Origin: CAYZWU01 sp964482235
Lineage (GTDB): Bacteria > Planctomycetota > B15-G4 > CAYZWU01
DNA length: 64,000 nt
Assembly: GCA_964482235.1 (NCBI GenBank)
Contig: CAYZWU010000014.1
Span: forward strand, 1 to 64,000
Direction of reading: 5' to 3'
Translations under genes and position numbers: made by a program
The notes under the pieces: generated by a model
The model's input: the letters and a program-made list of their open reading frames with translations, nothing else
What the model was told of the DNA's origin: nothing
The model's database searches: none
In this document: piece after piece, positions 12,229-21,537 of the stretch
How the letters are laid out: every line of letters begins with the position of its first letter
How positions within the stretch are numbered: position 1 is the first letter of the stretch

Positions 12229-13386
12229 ATGGATCACAAAAAAAGCGCAGGCGGTGATATCTCCAAGGAAACCGGATTCGATCAGGGAGCGGGTTCCGGA
12301 ACCGGCTTGATGGAGCGGACTTCGCCGAAGCGGCTCGATCTGGACTTTCGACCCTTCGAGTCGAGGGACGGGCCGGCCCTGTCAGCCCTGCATGGCGAGG
12401 TGTTCGGCCGCAAGATCGATCCCGCCTACTGGAACTGGAAGTATTACCTCAATCCGGCCGGGCCGCACAACGCCTATCTGGCCGTCCACGACGGCCGCAT
12501 CGTGGGAGAGATCACGGCCGTCCCGGTGCGGATCAAGGTCGGCGACAGGGAGATCATTGCCAGCCAGACCTGCGACATCGTCATTGCACCTTCGTATCGA
12601 AAATCGACACCCTTCTTCCGGCTCTTCAAGGTGGCGTACAAGGATTACGAGACCAAGGGCTGGGAGTTCATCTACGGGCTGCCCCTGGAGTCGACCTACC
12701 GCCTCGGCACGAAGATGTTCGGGTTCAAGAGTGCCGGCGCCCTCAAGTCGCTCGTCAAGATCCTCGATCCGACGCCGTTCTTGAGAAAGAGGATCAAGAA
12801 CCGCGTGATGAGCGGCACCCTCGGAACGCTGGGCGTTGCCGGGCTGCGGCTGCGGAACATGTCGCGCTCGATCCGATTGAACCGCCTGAAGATCAAGGAG
12901 GTCGAGCAGTTCGATTCGCGGTTCGACGACCTCTGGTACCGGTGCAGCCCGCGATTTCCGATCGCCGTGGCCAGGACTCCGGAATACCTGAACTGGCGCT
13001 ACTTCCAGAATCCCATGACGCAGTACAAGGTGCTGGCCGTCTACAGCGGGGAGGAGTGCCGCGGCTTCGCCGTCTACTGCATGAGGGAGAGGGACGGCAT
13101 CACCAGGTGCTTCCTCGTGGACCTCCTGGCTCATCCCGACGATGCGGCCGTGATCAAGTGCCTCCTCAGCTGCGTCGCCGAAGCCTCCTACCGCCAGGGC
13201 GCCGACAGCGTCAACACCTGGATGCTCGAGCACACCTTCCTCTATCCGTTCCTGAAGGAGACCGGATACGTGGAGCGTGACACGCCTCACTATCTGATCG
13301 TCAAGCCGACAAAGGATGCGTCGGACAGCTTCCTTCACGAGAGGGGGAACTGGTTCCTGACCATCGGCGACAGCGATCACTATTGA
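12229..13386 (+). CDS. GNAT-family acyltransferase with two acetyltransferase-like halves
   Basis: Protein of 385 residues. An N-terminal GNAT-like domain (about 40-160) includes LAVHDGRIVGEITAVPVRI and SQTCDIVIAPSYR followed by a helix, the acetyl-CoA-binding region of the fold. A second half (about 225-345) includes YLNWRYFQNPMTQY and a GFAVYCMRERDG strand. This is the layout of FemAB/MprF-like or exopolysaccharide-linked GNAT proteins, which transfer acyl or aminoacyl groups to cell-surface or small-molecule substrates; the substrate is unknown. GGGAAGGG precedes the ATG. It is divergent from carA and convergent with the ABC permease gene, so it is probably transcribed alone. Confidence 0.8.
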   Translation: MDHKKSAGGDISKETGFDQGAGSGTGLMERTSPKRLDLDFRPFESRDGPALSALHGEVFGRKIDPAYWNWKYYLNPAGPHNAYLAVHDGRIVGEITAVPVRIKVGDREIIASQTCDIVIAPSYRKSTPFFRLFKVAYKDYETKGWEFIYGLPLESTYRLGTKMFGFKSAGALKSLVKILDPTPFLRKRIKNRVMSGTLGTLGVAGLRLRNMSRSIRLNRLKIKEVEQFDSRFDDLWYRCSPRFPIAVARTPEYLNWRYFQNPMTQYKVLAVYSGEECRGFAVYCMRERDGITRCFLVDLLAHPDDAAVIKCLLSCVAEASYRQGADSVNTWMLEHTFLYPFLKETGYVERDTPHYLIVKPTKDASDSFLHERGNWFLTIGDSDHY

Positions 13387-13404
13387 GCTAGGTGCAACCG
13401 AGGA

Positions 13405-14682
13405 TTACTCGCGGCGCAGCGCCGTGATGGGATCCATGCGGGCGGCCCGCCGGGCCGGGAAGATGCCGAAGATGACTCCCACCGAACAGGAGATCATGAG
13501 CGAGATCCCCACGTAGTGGGGTTCGATCAACGCCTTCCACGACGTGTATTCCACGATCCCCACGATGCCGAGGATCCCCATGAGGGAGCCGAGGAAGCCG
13601 CCGATCGCCGCAATGGCCACCGTCTCGGTGAGGAACTGGATCATGATGTCGAACCGCTTGGCGCCGAGGGCCCGGCGGATCCCGATCTCCTTTGTCCGCT
13701 CCGTGATCGTGGCGAGCATGATGTTGGCGATGCCGATGCCGCCCACCACGAGGGAGATGCCTGCGATGAGCACCATCACGATGTTGAAGACCTTCTGCGT
13801 CCTCTCGCTCTGCTCCAGCAGTTCGAGGGGAACGACGATCTCGTAGTCCTTCTTGTCGTGAAGCCTGTCGAGCACGGCTGCGATCATCCGCGACGTGGCG
13901 AAGACCTGTTCGGCCGATTCCGCGCGGACGATGATCTGATCGAGCTCCACCTCGGTGAACTCCTCGCTTCCCGCCTTCTTGAAGTAGGTGATCGTTCCGA
14001 AGGTTCGCATCGAGGTGGAGTAGGGGATGTAGACTTCCTGGGAACGGTCGTCGATCGCCAGAGCCTTGCGGGTGTGCGACTGGAACTGCTCGTCCTCGAG
14101 CAGGCCGATCACCTTGAAGGAAAACCGGCCGATCTTGAGGCTCATGTCGAGTGGGTCGTCCACCGTATCGAGCTGGCGGACCATGTCCTTTCGAATGATG
14201 CAGACCTTGGCGGCCGTGGCCGAATCGATCCGGTTGAACGGCCGACCGCGGCTCACACTCAGGCGGAACATTTCCAGGTGCTCGGGCTCGACGCCCATCA
14301 CGCTGGCCTCGAGACGCTTGCTCCCGTACCAGACATGCTTCTTCACGGCGTTCACCCGGAAGAGGCGCGACACGGTGGGCACCGTCTTCTCGATGTAGTC
14401 CGCATCCTTGAACGTGAGTCCGTGGCGGCTCATCTCCTCCTGCTGGTCCTCGGGCTTGACCTCGTCGGGCGGCTGGACGGAGTTGACGATGATGTTCTGG
14501 ATCCCCAGCTCCTGGATCCGTGCGAGGATCTCGTGGCGGGCGCCGGCTCCCACGGAGAGCATGGCGATCACCGATGCCACGCCGAAGATCATTCCCAGCA
14601 TGGTGAGGAAGGAGCGCAGCTTGTTCCGGAGCAGGCTCTTCATCCCGAGAATGAATATTTCAGCCAGGCGCTCGAAGCCCAT
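13405..14682 (-). CDS. MacB/FtsX-family ABC transporter permease
   Basis: Membrane subunit of 425 residues. An N-terminal helix (SLLRNKLRSFLTMLGMIFGV) is followed by a periplasmic MacB core of about 230 residues. Three C-terminal membrane helices form the FtsX domain, with the conserved segment TERTKEIGIRRALGAKR between the first two. MacB-type transporters use ATP hydrolysis in the cytoplasm to move the periplasmic domain and push substrates from the periplasm through a TolC-like channel. The start at 14682 lies just after the ATPase stop, and this is the last gene of the operon. A longer frame running upstream to 15480 is an out-of-frame readthrough of the ATPase gene. Confidence 0.93.
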   Translation of the reverse strand: MGFERLAEIFILGMKSLLRNKLRSFLTMLGMIFGVASVIAMLSVGAGARHEILARIQELGIQNIIVNSVQPPDEVKPEDQQEEMSRHGLTFKDADYIEKTVPTVSRLFRVNAVKKHVWYGSKRLEASVMGVEPEHLEMFRLSVSRGRPFNRIDSATAAKVCIIRKDMVRQLDTVDDPLDMSLKIGRFSFKVIGLLEDEQFQSHTRKALAIDDRSQEVYIPYSTSMRTFGTITYFKKAGSEEFTEVELDQIIVRAESAEQVFATSRMIAAVLDRLHDKKDYEIVVPLELLEQSERTQKVFNIVMVLIAGISLVVGGIGIANIMLATITERTKEIGIRRALGAKRFDIMIQFLTETVAIAAIGGFLGSLMGILGIVGIVEYTSWKALIEPHYVGISLMISCSVGVIFGIFPARRAARMDPITALRRE

Positions 14683-14684
14683 TG

Positions 14685-15395
14685 TCAACCCCCCCGTCCC
14701 GCCGCGGCATCCTGCATCCTGTCCGAGACGACCCGGCCGTCGCGAAGCTCCACCACCCGGGGCAGTCCGGACGCGATCTCCATGTTGTGCGTAACCATGA
14801 TGATGGTGCGACCTTCGGCATGCATGCCGTGGAAGAGCTTCAGGATCTCGCGGCCGTTCCGTGAGTCCAGGTTTCCCGTCGGCTCGTCGGCCAGGAGGAT
14901 GGCCGGGTCGTTCACCAGGGACCGGGCGATCGCCATCCTCTGGCACTCGCCGCCAGAAAGCTGGTTCGGGTAGTGCGACAGCCTCTCGGAGAGGCCGACG
15001 GCGTCGAGAAGCTCGAGGCAGCGCGCCTTCCGTTTCCCCTTCGGCATCTTCAGGTAGAAGAGAGGCACCTCGGTGTTCTCGAGCACCGTGAGCTCGGGGA
15101 TCAGGTTGAAGGACTGGAAGACGAAGCCGATCTCCTTGTTGCGGATCTCCGACAGGCGGTTGTCGCCGAGCGTCGACATGTCGTGGCCGTTCAGGAAGTA
15201 GCTGCCATTGGAGGGGCGGTCGAGGCAGCCGAGGATGTTCATCAGCGTCGTCTTTCCCGAACCGGAGCTTCCGACGATCCCGATGAACTCGCCTTTCTCC
15301 ACATTCAGGCAGATCTCGTGCAGCACCTGCAGGGACGTACCGTCGCTCCCGTAGATCCTGTCGATTCCATCCAGCTTGACGAGCGGGGAATTCAT
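14685..15395 (-). CDS. MacB/LolD-type ABC transporter ATP-binding protein
   Basis: Cytoplasmic ATPase of 236 residues. Walker A is GSSGSGKTT near residue 42. The signature is LSGGECQRMAIAR, Walker B is AILLADEPTGNLD, and the switch His is in IIMVTHNMEIA. These match the LolD/MacB class that pairs with FtsX-type permeases. The start overlaps the end of the fusion-protein gene by 4 bases and the permease begins 2 bases after its stop. In E. coli MacB the ATPase and permease are one chain; here they are separate. Confidence 0.96.
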   Translation of the reverse strand: MNSPLVKLDGIDRIYGSDGTSLQVLHEICLNVEKGEFIGIVGSSGSGKTTLMNILGCLDRPSNGSYFLNGHDMSTLGDNRLSEIRNKEIGFVFQSFNLIPELTVLENTEVPLFYLKMPKGKRKARCLELLDAVGLSERLSHYPNQLSGGECQRMAIARSLVNDPAILLADEPTGNLDSRNGREILKLFHGMHAEGRTIIMVTHNMEIASGLPRVVELRDGRVVSDRMQDAAAGRGG

Positions 15396-16921
15396 CGTGC
15401 CACGACCTGGGTAACGAGGCCCGAATCGACTTCCGCCCCGTTCTGAGCCGGTTCTCCTCCCTCTTCCTCGGAATCATCACCGAACCGGCCGCCCTCGCGC
15501 GGATCGTAGAGAAGGACGTGCTCGCCCTCCTCGAGGCCCTCCAGGATCTGCACGTAGTGCGCGTTGTTCTTGCCCGTCTTGATCGACCGCTTGGCGAAGC
15601 TGTCGTTCTCCGCCACGAAGCAGAACTGCTCCCCTCCCTCGTTGAACACGGCGTGGATCGGCATGTGCAGCGTGTCGGCGATCTCCTCGATGCCGATCTC
15701 GACCGAGGCGGAGATACCGGCGCGAAGCTCCTTGCCCGACGACTCCATGGTGATCTCCACCCGGAAGGTCCTGTTGTTCGGGTCGCGCCAGTTGGACGAG
15801 GCCACGGAGGCGATCTTCGTCACCTTGCCGGCAAATGTCACCCCCTTGACCGCCTCCACGGTGATCACCGCGTCCATCTCCTCCTTCACCGCGTCGATGT
15901 CCGCCTCGTGGACCTGGACGAGGACCTGCATCTCGCGCAGGTCCGGGATGGTGAGCAGCGTGTTCCCCGGCCAGACCCGGCCGCCCACCTTGATCCGCTC
16001 GCGGTACCAGCGCTCGTCCGGCTCGCCGAAATGCACGATCCCCGGGGCCGGCGCCTTGATCGTCATGTACTCGAACTCCTTCTTCAGCTTGTCGAGCCTG
16101 ACGGTGGTGGACTTGACCTGGCTCTCCTGCTGCTTGACACGGGCTCTCTTCTCATCCAGGTTGATCTCGGCCTTTTTCCTGGCGTTCTCGAGAAGGCGCT
16201 TGGCGTCCTTGACCTCGGCTTCCTTCTGGACCTTCTCGATCTCTTGGGTGAACTCGAGATAGAGATCCAGGTCGCTCTCGGCGTTCTTGAGGGTGATCTT
16301 GGCCTCCTCGAGGGCCATTCGTTTTTCCTCGACCTGGTACTCGGAGAAGAAGCCCGCCTCATAAAGCTCCGGAACCTTCTCGAATCGCTTCTCCTGCCTG
16401 TTGAGATCCGATTTGGCCTTTTTCACGGCCAGATCCTTTCGCCGCTCCTCGTTCGGAGCCTCCCCATCCCTCCATCGCTTCAGCGTCATCTCGCTGATCT
16501 TGAGGCCCTGCTCCGCCTTTTCGACCGAGGCCTTGCTGTCTCTTTCCTGGATCTCCTTGTTCGCCCTGGCCGACTTGAGCTCGGTCTCGTACTGGAGGAG
16601 ACGGTTCTCGAGCTCGTCGATCTGGTTCTGGATGTCCGTCTTCTCGAACTCGACCAGGACCTCGCCTTCCTCCACCTTCGAGCCCTCCTCGATCAGCCAG
16701 GAGATCGTACCCTCGCGCCGGAACTGCGGCTCGATCTTGATCGAGTTCTTGGCTTTCAGGAAGCCGTCCTCGTTGACCGTGATCTTCATCGGACCGCGGC
16801 GGACGGTGAAGAAGGCGTCGGTCAGGAGGAGGTCGCTTGTCTCCCCGTCGGGCGTCCAGTCGTACCAGAAGGCCAGTCCGCCCAGGATTCCCAGGCAGCC
16901 GACTATGATGATGATCTTCAT
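15392..16921 (-). CDS. Periplasmic membrane-fusion protein (MacA/HlyD family)
   Basis: Adaptor of 509 residues linking the ABC permease to the outer-membrane channel. An N-terminal signal anchor (MKIIIIVGCLGILGGLAFWY) is followed by a lipoyl-like half (GFLKAKNSIKIEPQ, GSKVEEGEVLVEFEK). A long two-stranded coiled coil covers about 85-280. The second lipoyl half and a beta-barrel (VGGRVWPGNTLLTIPDLREMQV, then FRVEITMESSGKELRAG) come next. The start at 16921 forms an ATGA overlap with the TolC-family gene. It ends in an acidic tail. The hairpin is longer than in E. coli MacA (371 residues), suggesting a different reach to the channel. Confidence 0.92.
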   Translation of the reverse strand: MKIIIIVGCLGILGGLAFWYDWTPDGETSDLLLTDAFFTVRRGPMKITVNEDGFLKAKNSIKIEPQFRREGTISWLIEEGSKVEEGEVLVEFEKTDIQNQIDELENRLLQYETELKSARANKEIQERDSKASVEKAEQGLKISEMTLKRWRDGEAPNEERRKDLAVKKAKSDLNRQEKRFEKVPELYEAGFFSEYQVEEKRMALEEAKITLKNAESDLDLYLEFTQEIEKVQKEAEVKDAKRLLENARKKAEINLDEKRARVKQQESQVKSTTVRLDKLKKEFEYMTIKAPAPGIVHFGEPDERWYRERIKVGGRVWPGNTLLTIPDLREMQVLVQVHEADIDAVKEEMDAVITVEAVKGVTFAGKVTKIASVASSNWRDPNNRTFRVEITMESSGKELRAGISASVEIGIEEIADTLHMPIHAVFNEGGEQFCFVAENDSFAKRSIKTGKNNAHYVQILEGLEEGEHVLLYDPREGGRFGDDSEEEGGEPAQNGAEVDSGLVTQVVAR

Positions 16922-18510
16922 TCTGACCACATCCCGTTCTCGTCGATGAAAAGAATTCCCAGGTCCATCAGGAGCCTCAGGCGGGTGATCTCGAAGTCGA
17001 CCCTCTCGGAGATCAGACCGTTCTCGGCTTCGAGCAGTGCTTGCTTGGCTTCGAGGTAGTCGCGGTTCTCGATCTCTCCCTGGTTGAACTGGATCTCCGC
17101 GATCCTCGTGGTCCTCTCCTGGACCTCGATCTGCTGCCCCTGGATCTCGAGGCTCTGCCAGCGGCGCTTCAGCTCCCGGATCGCGGTCTCGATCTCGATC
17201 ACCAGCTCGTCCTCGAACTCCTCCAGGGAGCGCCTGGCCTGATCGTGGGAGATCTGCGCCGACCGGTAGCTGTTTCGCTCGCTCACCCTGTCCAGGGGGA
17301 TCTCGAGGCTCAGTCCGGCGCTCCACGAGTCCCGGTCGCGCTTCTGATCGAAGTAGGAGGGATCGGAGTCGGTTGAAACCGAGTAGCCGAGATTGAGGTT
17401 CAGGTCGGGCAGCAGCGAGTTTTTGGCGATCCGCAGGTTGCGTTTGGAATCTTCCAGCTGCTCTCTCCTGGTCAGGAGGTCGAGACGGTTGCAGAACGCC
17501 ACCTCCACGGCGGATCCGATGTCGTAGTCCGGGAGCACCGGATCGATCTCCAGGGGAACGATCTCGATCTTCTGCGTCGTCGGAAGTCCCAGGTAGATGA
17601 GAAGTCGGTCCATGTTCAGGTTGAGCGATTCCTCGGCGGCGATCAGGCTGTTTCTCGAGTTGAGCTCGCTGGTCTTGGCGCGCAGGACGTCGAGGAGGCT
17701 TGCCGATCCCATCTCGTGCAGAGCCTCGGCCTTTTCACGCGCATGGATCACGCTGTCCATGTTGCGGCGCTGGTTGTCGAGCGACTGGATCTCCCTGACC
17801 AGGCTGTAGAATCGGCCGGCCGTGTCGATGGCGAACCGCTGCCTGTAGAGCTCGAAGCTGCGGATCGCGTAGACCAGGTTCCGTTCGGCCTGGATCAGGC
17901 TGTTGTACGCCACCTCGTGCCCCGCGCCGCGGAGGAGCGGCTGGCTCAGGTTGACGCCCAGGCTGGAGCTGAAGCTGCCGGGATCGTCGATCCCGGAACC
18001 GTAGTTTCCCTGGAAGGATGTGTCCCCGCTGACGGAAACGGAGCCGCCCAGGGGGAGCTGCTGGGAGAGGGTGAGCGCCAGCCCGGTGCTCTGGCTCATG
18101 TCCGTGTCGGAACCGTCGTTGACGAGGTAGGAGAGCACGGCGGCGAGCTGGGGCGAGAAGGAATGCCTGGTGCCCACCAGGTTGAGAGCGGTCAGGAAAA
18201 GCGACTCCTTCTCGCCGATGTAGCTCCTGTTGCCGCGGAAGGCTGTCTCCAGGGAGTCCTCCAACGTGAGAACGAGGGTTTCAGATTCTGCCTGCGGCAT
18301 TTCCTCCACGGTCAGCGGTCTGGGATAGACGACGCTCTCGACGCGGTCCTGCTGGACCTCTTCGACTTTCCGGGGAAGAATTCGTTCCACGGACCTGTCC
18401 GCCTGCTGCGCATATCGTTCAGGCGAGCATCCGGTTGGCGCCATGACCGTGATACCGGCAAAAAACAACAGGATCAGCACCGGGATCATCGAAAGGCGGT
18501 TTCTCCTCAC
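16918..18510 (-). CDS. TolC-family outer-membrane efflux protein, probable lipoprotein
   Basis: Outer-membrane channel subunit of 530 residues and first gene of the four-gene export operon. A signal peptide with a possible lipobox (MAPTGC) gives a lipidated N-terminus. Two repeated helical OEP halves follow, with typical features such as LNVSQPLLRG-like sequence (SLGVNLSQPLLRGAG) and long amphipathic helices (VREIQSLDNQRRNMDSVI; QGQQIEVQERTTRIAEIQF). ATGA overlap with the fusion-protein gene suggests obligate co-expression. The upstream spacer 18511-18780 is shared with a divergent gene and contains AT-rich sequence, but no promoter I would call with confidence. Confidence 0.92.
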   Translation of the reverse strand: MRRNRLSMIPVLILLFFAGITVMAPTGCSPERYAQQADRSVERILPRKVEEVQQDRVESVVYPRPLTVEEMPQAESETLVLTLEDSLETAFRGNRSYIGEKESLFLTALNLVGTRHSFSPQLAAVLSYLVNDGSDTDMSQSTGLALTLSQQLPLGGSVSVSGDTSFQGNYGSGIDDPGSFSSSLGVNLSQPLLRGAGHEVAYNSLIQAERNLVYAIRSFELYRQRFAIDTAGRFYSLVREIQSLDNQRRNMDSVIHAREKAEALHEMGSASLLDVLRAKTSELNSRNSLIAAEESLNLNMDRLLIYLGLPTTQKIEIVPLEIDPVLPDYDIGSAVEVAFCNRLDLLTRREQLEDSKRNLRIAKNSLLPDLNLNLGYSVSTDSDPSYFDQKRDRDSWSAGLSLEIPLDRVSERNSYRSAQISHDQARRSLEEFEDELVIEIETAIRELKRRWQSLEIQGQQIEVQERTTRIAEIQFNQGEIENRDYLEAKQALLEAENGLISERVDFEITRLRLLMDLGILFIDENGMWSE

Positions 18511-18780
18511 TGCCTGCTCCGTCTCGCTTCTTGTCTTGCAGTCAATACGGCCGATCGGCTCCCAAGAGTCACACCTACATTTGACTGTCCCGGAAGATAA
18601 TTATTTCACTCATTGTCACTTGTAACGCCCTCTGTCGCGGGCGCCAGTTTTTTTAATCATCCTCTCCAGGGGTTGCGCAGCCGATCCTGTTGGCGTTAAA
18701 TCTAGTTCCACTGGTATTACCTGCCATCCGATCGCAGCAGCGGCACCCGGTTCCGAGAAGTGATTTGGAAGGAGACCGTC

Positions 18781-20244
18781 ATGCGTCCCAGATCTGTTCC
18801 AGTTAGATACCTGTTCATGTGCAGCCTGCTCATCATGATGCCTGTTGTCCTTGCCGGGGCCGGCAGCGCGGCGAAGGACGATCCCGACAGCGTCGTTCTC
18901 GAGCTGCGCGATTTCACGAAGGAGATCCAGAGGAAGGGGACTTTCATTCCCGCCGAGTTCGAGGAGATCTCCCTCTGGCTCGAGGAGTATGCGAGTGAGC
19001 TTCTTCTGCTCGACGTGCTCCCTCACGGAACGCCTGTCAACGACGGCGACGTGATCGCCAGGATCGACCTGCGATCGATCGATCGTCAGGTCGAAGCGGC
19101 GGAGCGGGCGGTCCGTTCCGCCGAGCTGGCGCTGAAGAACGCCGTCGAGCGGGCCGCGATCGACAGGAGCTCCTCGAAGGCCGCTCTGGACGACAGCCGG
19201 GCCGAGCTGGAGCTGGCTCGCCGCGAGCTCGAGGGCTGGGAGAAGTACGAGCTCGTGTTCAACCGGCGCAACGCCAAGCTCACCGAGCTGTTCCGCAAAC
19301 ACGGCATCGAGGACCAGGAGGACGAGCTGGCCCAGCTCGAATCGATGTACCGCGACGACGAGCTGGTGGATGCCACCGAGGAGATCGTTCTGAAGCGGGC
19401 GCGCCGCGATCTGGCGCGGTCGAGGACGTCGCTGAAGAACCAGGCCGACTGGCAGGAGTACAACGAGAGCTACACCGAGGCTTCGCGAACGGAGAGAAAG
19501 CGGCGCGGCGTCAAGTCCCGCGAGAAGGCCCTCGATCGTCTGCTCAGAAGCCGCGAGATCGAGGAGCGGAGCCGCGCTGCCGGTCTGGAGAAGACAGAAG
19601 TCGCACTTCGGGAGCAGATCGAGCGTCTCGAGAGGCTGGAGCGCGACCGGGAGAAGCTGATCATCCGGGCGCCGCGGGCCGGTTTCCTCCTTCACGGCTC
19701 GCCCGACGACTACCGCCCCGGCCGGGTGTCGCCGCGATACAAGCGCGGCGGGAGGGCGGCCACGCGGACGACGCTCTTCACTGTGGCAATGCCCGATCGC
19801 CTCGGCGTGGCTCTCGATGTCCCCGAGTCGCGGCTCAAGGAAGTCCGCGCCGGCATGGGCGTCAAGGTGGTCCCGGCAGTCTGCCCGGAGACAACGCTGC
19901 ACGGACGGCTTCATCTCGACCGCTTCCCCTCGCCCCAGAGCGCCGCGGCAGGCGAGAACAGCTACAAGGCCAGGGCCGAGCTGGAGCTCCCCGCAACCGG
20001 TCTGGTGCCGGGAATGCGCGCCGAGGTGAACCTCGTGGTGGAAAGCCTTCACGATGTCTTCGTGCTTCCGAAGTCGATGGTTCACGGCGAGGGCGACGAG
20101 GCGCACTGCTGGAGCCTGGTGCCCGGATCGGAAAAGCGGCGCCGCGTCTCCCTGCGTCTCGGCCCCTGCAATGACGCGGAGGTCGTGGTCTACGGAGATC
20201 TCTCCGAGAAGATGAAGGTGATGCCGTGCGGTCCGCAGCAATGA
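18781..20244 (+). CDS. Orphan HlyD/MacA-like periplasmic adaptor protein
   Basis: Secreted protein of 487 residues divergent from the export operon. The ATG at 18781 is behind GGAAGGAG and starts a signal peptide (hydrophobic MCSLLIMMPVVLAGAG). The body resembles a membrane-fusion protein: a short lipoyl-like half (LPHGTPVNDGDVIARIDL), a very long charged coiled coil (about 85-300), the second half (REKLIIRAPRAGFLLHG), then a beta-barrel (MPDRLGVALDVPESRLKEV). No transmembrane anchor follows the signal. It probably works with the neighbouring TolC/ABC set or an unlinked channel. Its stop overlaps the ATG at 20241 of the next gene. Confidence 0.8.
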   Translation: MRPRSVPVRYLFMCSLLIMMPVVLAGAGSAAKDDPDSVVLELRDFTKEIQRKGTFIPAEFEEISLWLEEYASELLLLDVLPHGTPVNDGDVIARIDLRSIDRQVEAAERAVRSAELALKNAVERAAIDRSSSKAALDDSRAELELARRELEGWEKYELVFNRRNAKLTELFRKHGIEDQEDELAQLESMYRDDELVDATEEIVLKRARRDLARSRTSLKNQADWQEYNESYTEASRTERKRRGVKSREKALDRLLRSREIEERSRAAGLEKTEVALREQIERLERLERDREKLIIRAPRAGFLLHGSPDDYRPGRVSPRYKRGGRAATRTTLFTVAMPDRLGVALDVPESRLKEVRAGMGVKVVPAVCPETTLHGRLHLDRFPSPQSAAAGENSYKARAELELPATGLVPGMRAEVNLVVESLHDVFVLPKSMVHGEGDEAHCWSLVPGSEKRRRVSLRLGPCNDAEVVVYGDLSEKMKVMPCGPQQ

Positions 20245-21374
20245 TCGCCCGGTTGGCGCTTCTTCTCGCGATCGTGCTGCCCCTTCCCTGTCCGGCCGAG
20301 GAGGATGCCGCGGCGCAGCCCCCGGATCTCGAATCCGCGATCCGCGACGCCGTTCTCTGGCTGGTGCACAACCAGCACGACGACGGAGGCTGGGGATCGC
20401 ACCACTCACCCAGGCCGATCGAGGTCTTCTGCACGGTACCGGGATCGCACAACGCCTTTCGCACGGCGACCACGGCGCTCTGCGTGATGGCCCTGAAGGA
20501 CAGCCCCTACAAGACCTTCGAGAGCCGGAAGGCGGCGAGCCGGGGCATCGACTGCCTGTGTGCCAAGTGGAACGTGAAGCGTGTCTCCGGATTCGAGCAC
20601 TACAGCGTCTGGGCGTTCGGCTACACCCTGCAGTGCCTGGGCGAGTGGCTTCTCGCCCATCCCGACGATCCGAGGGAGAAGAAGATCCGCGCCGTCTGCC
20701 GCGCCCTCGTCGAGAAGCTCGCCCGTTACCAGAGCCTCGACGGCGGATGGGGCTATCTCAGCGTGGACAGCCTCAAGACATACCAGCCTGCCTCCACGTC
20801 GATGAGCTTCACGACGGCGACCATCCTCGTGGGGATCGACAGGGCGCAGAAAGCGGGGATCGAGTTTCCGGAGAAGATGATCGACCGCGCGATGGAGTCG
20901 GTGAAGCGGACGGAGACTCCCGAGGGCTCGTTCTGCTACGGCGAGCTGTGGAAATACCAGCCGCAGGGCGGGATCAACAGGATCAAGGGTTCGGCCTGCC
21001 GGACGCCCTGCTGCCTCTATGCGATGAAGCTCCACGGGCGCGAAGTCCCGGCCGCCCGGGACTGCAAGGCCCTCGACGACCTGCTGATCCGTCACCTCCG
21101 GTTCTCGAAGATCGGCGTCCGCCGCCCGATCCCTCACGAGGCCTGGTACAGCATCTCGGGCTACTTCTATCTCTACGGCATGGCCTACTCGGCCTACGTC
21201 CTGGAGGGCCTGCCGCCGGACGACAGGAAGCGGTTCGCGAAGCCGCTCTTCGATGCGGTGATGTTCTGTCATCAGCCGGACGGCTCGTTCTGGGATTACA
21301 CGCTCTACAGCTATCACAAGCCGTACGGGACGGCCTTCGCACTGATCGCCCTGTCCCGGATCGAAAGCCTCTAG
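20226..21374 (+). CDS. Secreted terpenoid-cyclase/prenyltransferase-fold protein
   Basis: Protein of 382 residues with an N-terminal signal peptide and an alpha/alpha toroid fold, shown by QW-like repeats (NQHDDGGWG near 40, YQSLDGGWGYLS, CHQPDGSFWDYTLY). The fold is shared by squalene-hopene cyclases, prenyltransferases and complement-like proteins. The catalytic DxDD motif of class II cyclases is not visible and the protein is half the length of a cyclase, so an enzymatic role is doubtful. A polymer-binding role is as likely. Two starts are possible: GTG at 20226 or ATG at 20241, the latter in an ATGA overlap with the adaptor gene. The TAG stop lies inside the inverted-repeat element at 21371. 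Confidence 0.78.
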   Translation: MRSAAMIARLALLLAIVLPLPCPAEEDAAAQPPDLESAIRDAVLWLVHNQHDDGGWGSHHSPRPIEVFCTVPGSHNAFRTATTALCVMALKDSPYKTFESRKAASRGIDCLCAKWNVKRVSGFEHYSVWAFGYTLQCLGEWLLAHPDDPREKKIRAVCRALVEKLARYQSLDGGWGYLSVDSLKTYQPASTSMSFTTATILVGIDRAQKAGIEFPEKMIDRAMESVKRTETPEGSFCYGELWKYQPQGGINRIKGSACRTPCCLYAMKLHGREVPAARDCKALDDLLIRHLRFSKIGVRRPIPHEAWYSISGYFYLYGMAYSAYVLEGLPPDDRKRFAKPLFDAVMFCHQPDGSFWDYTLYSYHKPYGTAFALIALSRIESL

Positions 21375-21537
21375 TCTGTCGGACTTGGTCGTTCGGCAGC
21401 CTACCCTGGCTCGAGGTGGTCGAAATTTTGCTCCCTCAGGCATTCTTTCCTGCGGAAAGAATGAAGTCGGTCGCAAGAATTCCGACCACCTCGAGCCGTG
21501 CAGGATTCCTACGCGACTAGTGAGTCCGACAGACTAG
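21371..21537. repeat. Nested inverted-repeat element (MITE-like), 167 bp
   Basis: The outer arms are a perfect 15-bp inverted repeat (21371-21385 with 21523-21537), both ending in CTAG. Inside, GGCTCGAGGTGGTCG is repeated inverted near 21409-21423 and 21482-21498, extending to about 20 bp with one mismatch. A central ATTCTTTC-5-GAAAGAAT hairpin lies at about 21442-21462. No coding frame is visible. The two convergent genes take their TAG stops from its two ends. It may be a non-autonomous transposon, a REP-like element or a large bidirectional terminator. Confidence 0.7.

Noticed and set aside
14683..15480. N-terminal extension of the ABC permease frame
   Set aside because: Out-of-frame translation of the ATPase gene. 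The permease starts cleanly at 14682.
16922..17326. Upstream extension of the membrane-fusion gene
   Set aside because: Lies in another frame of the TolC-family gene. The ATGA overlap at 16918-16921 gives a better start with a signal anchor.
20226..21374. Squalene-hopene cyclase
   Set aside because: Half the usual length, exported, and without the DxDD motif. Only the toroid fold is supported.
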